Shown: positions 1-5,179 of the stretch, piece after piece | Layout: each line of letters starts with the position of its first letter | Numbering within the stretch: position 1 is the first letter of the stretch | From: an uncultured Litorivicinus sp. | Lineage (GTDB): Bacteria; Pseudomonadota; Gammaproteobacteria; Pseudomonadales; Litorivicinaceae | Assembly (NCBI GenBank): GCA_938091715.1 | Contig: CALKMT010000174.1 | Span: forward strand, 1 to 5,865 | Length of the DNA stretch: 5,865 nt | Direction: 5' to 3' | Position numbers and translations under genes: made by a program | Notes under the pieces: model-generated | What the model saw: only the letters and a program-made list of their open reading frames with translations | Database searches by the model: none | What the model was told of the DNA's origin: nothing

Positions 1-701
1 TCGAATTCGTCGATCCGTCCTGGCACACCCAGCTCTAGAATGATCCATTCGTTGCCCGGTTCCCGGCGCCGCTTGGTTTCCCAGCCGTCACCCATGTCCT
101 GGCCTCGTCCGGCGGTGAGCACCGCCTCGACGTCGCCGTAATGGGCATCCGAATAGGCGGTCACCCGACCCCCGTGAATCAGGGCGCTCAGCTCGATGCG
201 CGCGTCCCCAGCATGCTCGACTACCGCGCGTCCCATGACGCGCAATCGGGCCACGCCACCGTCCGGATAAATGTCGAATTTCAGCCAACGATACACACCG
301 TTGGTATCCAGGCAGGGGGCCTGTTGTTGGCTGTCGCCCTGTAACTCCAATAGCGCAGACAAGGGCACCCAGTCGGGGCTGTCGGGGGCGGGCTGGCTGT
401 CGCCTGTGGCACCCCAAAGTTGTGCACCGGGTGGGTAGTTGCCAGTAAAATACTGGGTGTCGACCACGAAGTGATCAATCGTCCCGGGCACCGCCAATTC
501 GATGATGCACCAGTCAAAGCCTCCGCTGCGTCGCCGCTTGGACTCCCAGCCGTCCATCCATTTGCCAAAGTCGTCATAGACGTCTTGTTTCCAGACCGGG
601 GCGTGATCCTGTAACAGCCGATCCATCGAGGCAAAGGAATCGTCGCTGCATTGACGCGCCTGGGCGCCCAGTTTGGCGCTGGCCAGGTTTAGAAAAGTCA
701 T
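1..701 (-). CDS. alc: Allantoicase (allantoate amidinohydrolase), 3' end missing
   Basis: Allantoicase hydrolyses allantoate to ureidoglycolate and urea in the cytoplasm. The frame stays open from the ATG at 701-699 to the left edge, giving 233 residues; the family is usually around 330, so about one third is missing. Allantoicases are built from two related repeats, and both are visible: GKWMDGWESKRRR at residues 46-58 followed by DWCIIEL, and DMGDGWETKRRR at 202-213 followed by EWIILEL. The short stretches LNLASAK (4-10) and VTAYSDAHYGD (180-190) look like the matching start of each repeat. The ATG overlaps the uraD stop as ATGA, and GGAGA (713-709) sits 7 bases upstream as a ribosome binding site, so translation is probably coupled. 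It is the third gene of the puuE-uraD-alc operon. The family call is secure; the C-terminus cannot be judged. Confidence 0.95.
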   Translation of the reverse strand, partial: MTFLNLASAKLGAQARQCSDDSFASMDRLLQDHAPVWKQDVYDDFGKWMDGWESKRRRSGGFDWCIIELAVPGTIDHFVVDTQYFTGNYPPGAQLWGATGDSQPAPDSPDWVPLSALLELQGDSQQQAPCLDTNGVYRWLKFDIYPDGGVARLRVMGRAVVEHAGDARIELSALIHGGRVTAYSDAHYGDVEAVLTAGRGQDMGDGWETKRRREPGNEWIILELGVPGRIDEF

Positions 702-1228
702 GTGGGGGTCTCCATCGCCTGCAGGCGAGACAGTCCGATGCGGTGGACTTGAGTTAATGCGGTGGTGAATTCGGTGTCGGGGTCGTTATCAATGCGCTGG
801 CGAAAGGCTTGTAAAATCTCGACCCGGTGATAGCCCTTGACGGCAAAAATAAACGGAAAGCCAAAGGCCTGGTTGTAACGCTCGTTTAAGTCCCGAAACT
901 CGGCCAGCTCTGTCGGGGTGCACTGATCCAATCCAGCCCCGGTTTGCTCGGATTGACTGTCTTGGGTTAGCTCGGCCAGCTCCAGTTTGCCGACCAGTTC
1001 GGGGTGCGCACGCAGCAGGGCCAGTTGGGCCGGCGTGCCTGCGGTATTCACAATGTGGGTCATGGCCCGGGACATCCCAAGGGCCCGGTCGTGCTCGGCG
1101 GTCAGTTGCGGGTGCAGTTGCTCGGCCACCCAGGGGCTGTGCTCGTAAATGCTGCCGTAGGCGGCGACGAACCCATCCCGATTCAGCTCACTCGGGGTCG
1201 GCTGCAGACGCGGTGCACTAGCGCTCAT
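698..1228 (-). CDS. uraD: 2-oxo-4-hydroxy-4-carboxy-5-ureidoimidazoline (OHCU) decarboxylase
   Basis: UraD decarboxylates OHCU stereospecifically to S-allantoin, the third step from urate. The 176-residue product has the family landmarks in order: YEHSPWVAE (28-36), RAHPELVGK (73-81) containing the probable catalytic His75, SEQTGAGLD (93-101), then LNERYNQAFGFPF (114-126). The length is normal for a stand-alone decarboxylase, with no fused HIU hydrolase domain. The frame is open up to an ATG at 1285, but that start would overlap puuE by 68 bases. I chose the ATG at 1228 (MSASAP), which overlaps the puuE stop by 11 bases and has a weak GGGAA site 7 bases upstream. The 3' end overlaps alc by 4 bases. 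The overlaps on both sides indicate one polycistronic, translationally coupled message. Function is confident; the start is likely. Confidence 0.94.
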   Translation of the reverse strand: MSASAPRLQPTPSELNRDGFVAAYGSIYEHSPWVAEQLHPQLTAEHDRALGMSRAMTHIVNTAGTPAQLALLRAHPELVGKLELAELTQDSQSEQTGAGLDQCTPTELAEFRDLNERYNQAFGFPFIFAVKGYHRVEILQAFRQRIDNDPDTEFTTALTQVHRIGLSRLQAMETPT

Positions 1229-2129
1229 AAGGGTGTTCCCGGATCCAGTGTTTGGCGATATCCAAACGTCGCGCCACCCAAACATCCGGGTGGCCTAGGA
1301 TGTAATCGACAAACTGTTGCAAGGCTTTGAACCGAGCCGGCCGGCCCAGCAGACGGCAATGCATGCCAATACTCAGCATTTTTGGCGCGGTTTGGCCCTC
1401 TTGATATAGAACGTCAAAGGCGTCCTTTAGGTAAGTCAGGAACTGCTCGCTGGTGTGAAAGCCCTGGGCGGTGGCAAAGCGCATGTCATTGGTGTCCAGG
1501 GTATAGGGGACCACCAGGTGAGGTTTCTCGACCTGGGTACTCCAAAAAGGCAAGTCGTCCGAGTAATCGTCCGCGTCGTACAGAATGTGATCGCGCTCGG
1601 CGACCAGGGCGCGAGTGTTTTCGCTGGTGCGTCCGGTGTACCAGCCTTTGGGCTTTTCGCCGACGATCGTTTGGTGCGCGTCGATGGCGGCGTCCATCAG
1701 TGCCCGTTCCTGCTCGATCGGCATGTCGTCAAAGTTGATCCAGCGATGGGCGTGGCTTGCGATTTCGTGGCCGTCTTTCAGGCACTGTTCGATGACCGCA
1801 GGATGCCGCTGCATCGCCATGCCGACCGCAAACACAGTCAGGGGTATCTGGCGGCTACGGAATAAATCCAGAATGCGCCAAACGCCGGCCCGGGAGCCGT
1901 ACTCATAAATGGATTCCATTGACATGTGTCGGCGGCCTGGAAAGGCGGCAGCGCCAATGATTTCTGACAGGAATGCTTCGCTGGCGGGATCGCCATGCAG
2001 CACGGAATTTTCTCCACCCTCTTCGTAGTTCAAGACAAATTGCACCGCGATGCGGGCCCCGCCCGGCCAGTGGGCGGATGGCGGTTGGCCGGCGTAGCCA
2101 ATTAGGTCTCTGGGGTAGTGCTCGGTCAT
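1218..2129 (-). CDS. puuE: Allantoinase, PuuE type (polysaccharide-deacetylase fold)
   Basis: PuuE opens the allantoin ring to give allantoate. It belongs to the metal-independent allantoinases related to polysaccharide deacetylases, not to the amidohydrolase AllB family. The 303-residue product shows the family signature near the N-terminus: YPRDLIGYAGQPP (5-17), WPGGARIAVQFVLNYEEGGE (21-40) and LHGD (44-47). A deacetylase-like segment GHEIASHAHRWINF lies at 120-133, and GMHCRLLGRPAR at 255-266 is also typical. No signal peptide is seen, so a cytoplasmic enzyme is expected. The ATG at 2129 has AGGGA (2140-2136) 6 bases upstream and lies just after the start of the family-conserved region. 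It is the first gene of the leftward operon and reads from the control region shared with puuD. Both length and motifs are normal. Confidence 0.96.
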   Translation of the reverse strand: MTEHYPRDLIGYAGQPPSAHWPGGARIAVQFVLNYEEGGENSVLHGDPASEAFLSEIIGAAAFPGRRHMSMESIYEYGSRAGVWRILDLFRSRQIPLTVFAVGMAMQRHPAVIEQCLKDGHEIASHAHRWINFDDMPIEQERALMDAAIDAHQTIVGEKPKGWYTGRTSENTRALVAERDHILYDADDYSDDLPFWSTQVEKPHLVVPYTLDTNDMRFATAQGFHTSEQFLTYLKDAFDVLYQEGQTAPKMLSIGMHCRLLGRPARFKALQQFVDYILGHPDVWVARRLDIAKHWIREHPYER

Positions 2130-2135
2130 GCGGTA

Positions 2136-2140
2136 TCCCT
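2136..2140 (-). promoter_or_regulatory. Ribosome binding site of puuE
   Basis: Read on the minus strand this is AGGGA, 6 bases before the ATG at 2129. It supports that start for the allantoinase gene. Confidence 0.6.
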
Positions 2141-2178
2141 ACGTCTGGGCCTATAAAAGCATAATTGTTTCTTTCTAA

Positions 2179-2197
2179 TGTCAATTTATTTTTGACA
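2179..2197. promoter_or_regulatory. Inverted repeat TGTCAA-N7-TTGACA, candidate operator and -35 pair
   Basis: The arms at 2179-2184 and 2192-2197 are perfect reverse complements around a 7-base AT spacer. Each arm reads as a consensus -35 hexamer (TTGACA) pointing outward, one toward puuE and one toward puuD. A protein bound here could control both operons. The dyad suits a LysR-type or other dimeric regulator, although a symmetric T-N11-A pattern is not present at its centre (the symmetric pair is T-N13-A). The binding protein is inferred, not shown. Confidence 0.5.
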
Positions 2198-2202
2198 ATG
2201 TA

Positions 2203-2246
2203 ATCTTAGGTTTTTTACAGCTTCCGGGAAAGCGGGCGCCTAAGAT
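2203..2246. repeat. Perfect 8-base inverted repeat ATCTTAGG / CCTAAGAT
   Basis: The left arm is at 2203-2210 and the right arm at 2239-2246, separated by 28 bases. The arm centres are 36 bases apart. The right arm ends 17 bases before the puuD Shine-Dalgarno sequence, so it could be a second operator half-site pair or, if transcribed, a stem in the puuD leader. No function is established. An 8-base perfect dyad could also arise by chance at low frequency in a region of this size. Confidence 0.4.
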
Positions 2247-2263
2247 GCACTCAGACACAACTC

Positions 2264-2268
2264 GAGGA
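2264..2268 (+). promoter_or_regulatory. Ribosome binding site of puuD
   Basis: GAGGA lies 9 bases before the ATG at 2278. It favours that start over the in-frame ATG at 2290 (codon 5). Confidence 0.55.
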
Positions 2269-2277
2269 CGTCACTGA

Positions 2278-3444
2278 ATGGATTACGTTATGGAATGGGC
2301 CAGCCTGTTGTTGCGCTGGTTGCATGTCATCACCGCCATCGCCTGGATCGGCAGCTCGTTCTATTTCGTCTGGCTGGACTTGTCGCTGCGCAAGCGTGAG
2401 GGCATGCCCCAGGGCGCGCACGGCGAGTCCTGGTCGGTACACGGCGGCGGCTTTTACCATGTGCAAAAATACTTGGTGGCCCCCGAGCGGATGCCGGCGG
2501 AATTGCACTGGTTCAAGCACGAGAGCTACTTCACCTGGCTGTCGGGTTTTGCCCTGTTGATCGTGACCTATTGGTATGGCGCCCAGTCCTATCTGATCGA
2601 CCCGGCGGTGGCCGAGCTGACCGTCGTCCAGGCGATCGCCATCAGCGGTGCCTCGTTGGTGCTGGGGTGGATCTTTTTTGATCAGTTGTGCAAGTCGCCC
2701 CTGGGTCAGAATCTGTGGGTCTTGGGGGCGATTATTTTTGCCTTTTTGCTGGCGGCGGCCTGGGGCTATTCCCAGGTGTTCGGTGGCCGAGCCGTGCTGT
2801 TGCACGTCGGCGCGGTGATTGCCACCTGGATGACCGGCAACGTGTTCTTCATCATCATCCCCAATCAAAAGAAAGTCGTCGCCACGCTCAAAGCTGGCGG
2901 CACGCCCGATGCGGTGTACGGCAAAATCGCCAAGCAACGCTCAACATTCAACAACTACCTGACCTTGCCAGTGTTGTTCTTGATGCTGTCCAACCACTAC
3001 CCCATGACCTTTGCCGTCGAGGCGCTGTGGGTCGTGGTTGGCCTGGTGGTGTTGATCGGTGCCACGATTCGTTGCTGGTTTAACTTTACCCACGAAGGAC
3101 GCTCGGGCTGGGTGATGCACTGGCAATGGCCCCTGGCCGGCGTCTTGACTCTGGGTTTGGCCTGGTTTCTGTATGTGCCGCCGATTCAGGCTCAGGCCGA
3201 CGAGGCCATCATCAGTGACGCGCAGGCCATGAGCACCGTGCAGACCCATTGCGTGGCCTGTCATGGGCCGGTCGCGGCCGCCGCCATGAAGGGCGTGCAG
3301 CTGCATACCCTCGAGGCGATCCAACGCAATCAAGCCGGGATCCTGGCCCAGGCGGTCAATGGCCGGGCCATGCCGATGGGCAACGCCAGTGGCATGACCG
3401 ACGATGAACGCCGCCAGCTGGGCCTCTGGTTGCAGAGCCGCTAA
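2278..3444 (+). CDS. puuD: Membrane urate oxidase with C-terminal cytochrome c domain
   Basis: PuuD oxidises urate to 5-hydroxyisourate and, through its fused c-type haem domain, is thought to feed electrons to the respiratory chain instead of making hydrogen peroxide. The 388-residue product has about eight hydrophobic segments (roughly 8-36, 83-100, 116-136, 146-166, 171-195, 226-245, 246-269, 281-301). Basic loops at 37-82 and 196-225, plus K139 and R275, suggest those loops are cytoplasmic. That places the N-terminus and the C-terminal domain in the periplasm. The haem site CVACH is at 325-329, and Met365 or Met367 in AMPMGN is the likely axial ligand. The N-terminal sequence LHVITAIAWIGSSFYFVWLD (15-34) and the histidine-rich first loop (His55, His61, His77, His81) look typical of the family. 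It is the first gene of the rightward operon, followed by the LysR gene after two bases. Confidence 0.94.
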   Translation: MDYVMEWASLLLRWLHVITAIAWIGSSFYFVWLDLSLRKREGMPQGAHGESWSVHGGGFYHVQKYLVAPERMPAELHWFKHESYFTWLSGFALLIVTYWYGAQSYLIDPAVAELTVVQAIAISGASLVLGWIFFDQLCKSPLGQNLWVLGAIIFAFLLAAAWGYSQVFGGRAVLLHVGAVIATWMTGNVFFIIIPNQKKVVATLKAGGTPDAVYGKIAKQRSTFNNYLTLPVLFLMLSNHYPMTFAVEALWVVVGLVVLIGATIRCWFNFTHEGRSGWVMHWQWPLAGVLTLGLAWFLYVPPIQAQADEAIISDAQAMSTVQTHCVACHGPVAAAAMKGVQLHTLEAIQRNQAGILAQAVNGRAMPMGNASGMTDDERRQLGLWLQSR

Positions 3445-3446
3445 CC

Positions 3447-4358
3447 ATGCATCGGGTCGATGACGCCGAGGTCTTCTGCCATGTGGTTGAGCAGGGCAGC
3501 TTTTCCAAGGCCGGGCGAGTGTTGCGGGTCTCGACCGCGGTGGTCAGTGCACGCATCGCAAAACTAGAAGAGCGCCTGGGCATTCGCCTGCTCAATCGCA
3601 CCACGCGCAGCGTCAGTCCAACCGAGGCCGGGGTGGTGTACTACCAAACCTGCCGCGAGCTGCGCGAGAAAATGCGCGAGACCCTGCTGCAGTTAGAAGA
3701 AATGCAAAACTCGCCCCAGGGCGTAATCCGCATCAGTACGCCAGATTTGTTGGGGCAAAAGGTCATCGCGCCTATTCTGGGGCGTTTTCGCAAGGCCTAT
3801 CCCAGTGTCGATGTGCGTCTGCACCGCTCGGACCGTGTGGTGAATTTGATCGAGGAAAACTTTGACCTGGCCATCCGCCATGGCTACCCCAAGACCTCAT
3901 CACTGGTCATGCGTCCCTTGGCCCAGGATCGCTGGGTCATTGCTGCCAGCCCCGACTATTTGCAGTCGGCGGGGCGGCCCCAGGTGCCGGCGGATCTAAA
4001 AGAGCACGATTGCCTGTTGCTGCGCTTTCCCGGGTCGATGCAGTTTCAATGGCAGGTGCACCTGCCCGAGGGCAACCAGATGTTGCGATTATCCGGCGGC
4101 CTGGAAGCCTCGGTCTCCAGCAGCCTTGAGGGCTGGGCCTGCGATGGCTTGGGCTTTATCCAGCATTCGGTCTGGTCGTTGTACGATCGCTTGGAGCAGG
4201 GCCAATTGACCCCGGTGCTTGAGCAGTACGCACCGCCGAACCTGCGCATCAATGCCTTTATGCCCGAGCGCGCGCACCGGCCGGCTAAAATTGGCTTGTT
4301 GCTGGACTTTATTGAAGCAGAGATGTCTGAGCATCCCGCGCTGAAACACATTCACTGA
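3447..4358 (+). CDS. LysR-family transcriptional regulator
   Basis: This is a 303-residue LysR-type regulator of normal length. The N-terminal winged helix-turn-helix covers about residues 5-62, with GSFSKAGRVLRVSTAVVSAR at 17-36 and LEERLGIRLLNRTTRSV at 40-56. A linker helix (69-87) leads into the periplasmic-binding-protein-like effector domain from about residue 92, where FDLAIRHG (139-146) is typical of the CrgA-like branch. The effector is not evident; a urate-pathway intermediate is a reasonable guess from context. The ATG follows the puuD TAA by two bases with no clear Shine-Dalgarno of its own, so translational coupling to puuD is likely. The gene is sandwiched between puuD and uraH in the same direction rather than divergent from its targets, so it probably regulates its own operon and the opposite puuE operon. 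Family is certain; target and effector are inference. Confidence 0.92.
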   Translation: MHRVDDAEVFCHVVEQGSFSKAGRVLRVSTAVVSARIAKLEERLGIRLLNRTTRSVSPTEAGVVYYQTCRELREKMRETLLQLEEMQNSPQGVIRISTPDLLGQKVIAPILGRFRKAYPSVDVRLHRSDRVVNLIEENFDLAIRHGYPKTSSLVMRPLAQDRWVIAASPDYLQSAGRPQVPADLKEHDCLLLRFPGSMQFQWQVHLPEGNQMLRLSGGLEASVSSSLEGWACDGLGFIQHSVWSLYDRLEQGQLTPVLEQYAPPNLRINAFMPERAHRPAKIGLLLDFIEAEMSEHPALKHIH

Positions 4359-4360
4359 CC

Positions 4361-4366
4361 AAGGAG
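4361..4366 (+). promoter_or_regulatory. Ribosome binding site that sets the GTG start of uraH
   Basis: AAGGAG lies 6 bases before GTG at 4373. It is the strongest Shine-Dalgarno in the window and, with no ATG nearby in frame, decides the GTG start. Confidence 0.75.
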
Positions 4367-4372
4367 AACACC

Positions 4373-4714
4373 GTGGCATCGTTGTCGACACATGTTTTGG
4401 ATACCGCGCAGGGTTGTCCTGCCCAGGGCCTGACCCTGACCCTGTATCGAGTCCAGGGTGAACAGCGAGTTGAGCTGGGTCGCTATACCACCAACGCCGA
4501 CGGCCGGGTCGATGGCGGCCTGTTTAAACAGGACGACACCGAGCTAGGAGAGTACGAAGTGGTTTTCGAGGCTGGCGCCTATTTACGCGCCAGTGGTGGG
4601 TCGGATCGTTATCTGACCCAAGTGCCGATCCGATTCAGTATTTATGATCAGACGCATTATCACGTGCCGCTGTTGCTCTCGAGTTTTGGCTACTCGACCT
4701 ATCGCGGCAGCTGA
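4373..4714 (+). CDS. uraH: 5-hydroxyisourate hydrolase (transthyretin-like)
   Basis: UraH hydrolyses 5-hydroxyisourate, the unstable product of urate oxidation, to OHCU, the substrate of UraD. The 113-residue product is a complete single-domain member of the transthyretin-like family. The three catalytic regions are present: LSTHVLD with His7, NADGRVDGG with Arg45, and HYHVPLLLS with His97. It ends with the diagnostic YRGS tetrapeptide. The usual LLSPFGYSTYRGS end has Ser in place of Pro at residue 104. There is no N-terminal signal peptide, so it should be cytoplasmic, unlike the exported forms known in some enterobacteria. GTG is the start codon, supported by AAGGAG upstream. It sits 14 bases after the LysR stop as the third gene of the puuD operon. 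Its 3' end overlaps the convergent panD gene by 16 bases. Confidence 0.96.
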   Translation: MASLSTHVLDTAQGCPAQGLTLTLYRVQGEQRVELGRYTTNADGRVDGGLFKQDDTELGEYEVVFEAGAYLRASGGSDRYLTQVPIRFSIYDQTHYHVPLLLSSFGYSTYRGS

Positions 4715-5085
4715 GCGTCCAGGGCGGCTTGTTCGCTGATCTGGCGGTTCTGAGCATCGACGAACACCTTGATCGGTTGGTGCTCGGCCAGGGCCTCGGC
4801 GGTGGACTGCACCCAGCTGGCGATGATTAACAAATCCCCGACCTCGGCCTTGCGCGCAGCGGACCCATTGACCGAGATCACGCCACTGCCGGCCGGGGCC
4901 TCAATGGCATAGGTCTGGAAGCGCTCGCCGTTTGAAACATTCCACAGATCGATCTGCTCGTATTCCATCAGGTGGGCGGCGCGCATCAAATCCGCGTCAA
5001 TCGCACAGGAGCCCACGTAGTGCAGCTCGGCGGCGGTGACCGTCACCCGGTGAAGTTTACTGTGTAGAAGCGTGCGAAGTTGCAT
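4699..5085 (-). CDS. panD: Aspartate 1-decarboxylase (pyruvoyl-dependent)
   Basis: PanD decarboxylates L-aspartate to beta-alanine for pantothenate and coenzyme A synthesis. It is made as a proenzyme that cleaves itself between Gly and Ser to create a pyruvoyl cofactor. In this 128-residue product the cleavage site is Gly25-Ser26 within HYVGSCAID (22-30). KLHRVTVT (10-17), WNVSNGERFQTYAI (48-61) with Arg55 and Tyr59, and SVNGSAA (71-77) match conserved PanD positions. The length is close to the 126 residues of the E. coli enzyme. The frame is open to an ATG at 5139, but the conserved N-terminus (xLRTLLHSKLHR) starts at the ATG at 5085; an ATG at 5097 is possible. No strong Shine-Dalgarno is seen. 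It lies downstream of the bicupin gene after 94 bases and converges on uraH. A role in urate breakdown is not evident. Confidence 0.95.
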   Translation of the reverse strand: MQLRTLLHSKLHRVTVTAAELHYVGSCAIDADLMRAAHLMEYEQIDLWNVSNGERFQTYAIEAPAGSGVISVNGSAARKAEVGDLLIIASWVQSTAEALAEHQPIKVFVDAQNRQISEQAALDAQLPR

Positions 5086-5111
5086 AGTCCGGTCCATCGA
5101 ATCTGAACCGC

Positions 5112-5139
5112 ATTTTAATGTTGCACCGCACAGAAGCAA
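5112..5139 (-). promoter_or_regulatory. panD: Candidate panD promoter
   Basis: On the minus strand TTGCTT (5139-5134) and TAAAAT (5117-5112) are separated by 16 bases. The -10 matches five of six consensus positions, the -35 only three. Transcription would begin near 5105, leaving a leader of about 20 bases before the ATG at 5085. That start would sit downstream of the alternative ATG at 5139 and so favours the shorter panD. Confidence 0.35.
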
Positions 5140-5145
5140 GTGATT

Positions 5146-5173
5146 GCCCGGCTACTTTTGGCGCACGCCGGGC
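5146..5173. terminator. GC-rich hairpin after the bicupin gene, possible weak terminator
   Basis: GCCCGGC (5146-5152) and GCCGGGC (5167-5173) are perfect 7-base complements around a 14-base loop. The stem starts 6 bases beyond the bicupin stop codon. Neither strand has a T-tract after the stem, so this is not a canonical intrinsic terminator. It may protect the 3' end of the message or reduce read-through into panD. Confidence 0.35.
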
Positions 5174-5179
5174 CCTAAA

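Larger units (their letters stand above)
2130..2277. promoter_or_regulatory. Divergent control region between puuE and puuD
   Basis: This 148-base spacer separates the two oppositely transcribed urate operons and must hold both promoters unless they lie inside genes. Bases 2150-2220 are markedly AT-rich against the GC-rich genes on either side, as expected for a promoter. It contains two separate perfect inverted repeats, at 2179-2197 and 2203-2246, listed separately. TTGACA occurs on both strands back to back. On the minus strand it is followed after 15 bases by TATGCT (2163-2158), a plausible though short-spaced -10 for puuE. On the plus strand the -10 candidates are weak: TTTACA at 2214-2219, or TAAGAT at 2241-2246 without a well-placed -35. 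Exact start sites cannot be set from sequence alone. Confidence 0.75.

Noticed and set aside
88..634. Two minus-strand open frames (88-417 and 281-634) overlapping the left-hand gene
   Set aside because: They are in a different reading frame from allantoicase and show no family features. The allantoicase frame (701 down to 1) carries both domain repeats.
1229..1285. Upstream ATG start at 1285 for uraD
   Set aside because: It would add 19 residues lacking family similarity and overlap puuE by 68 bases. The ATG at 1228 fits the operon and the family N-terminus better.
1004..1908. Several plus-strand open frames opposite uraD and puuE
   Set aside because: They are low-complexity, Arg-rich or Gly-rich translations antisense to conserved enzymes, with no ribosome binding sites or domains.
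2214..2246. TTTACA (2214-2219) with TAAGAT (2241-2246) as a puuD promoter
   Set aside because: The spacer is 21 bases, too long for a typical sigma-70 promoter. I kept it only as a weak remark in the control-region entry.
2251..2937. A 228-codon minus-strand open frame opposite puuD
   Set aside because: It is antisense to a fully supported membrane protein gene, is rich in Gln, Gly and His without recognisable motifs, and lacks hydrophobic structure. It is a shadow of the GC-rich coding strand.
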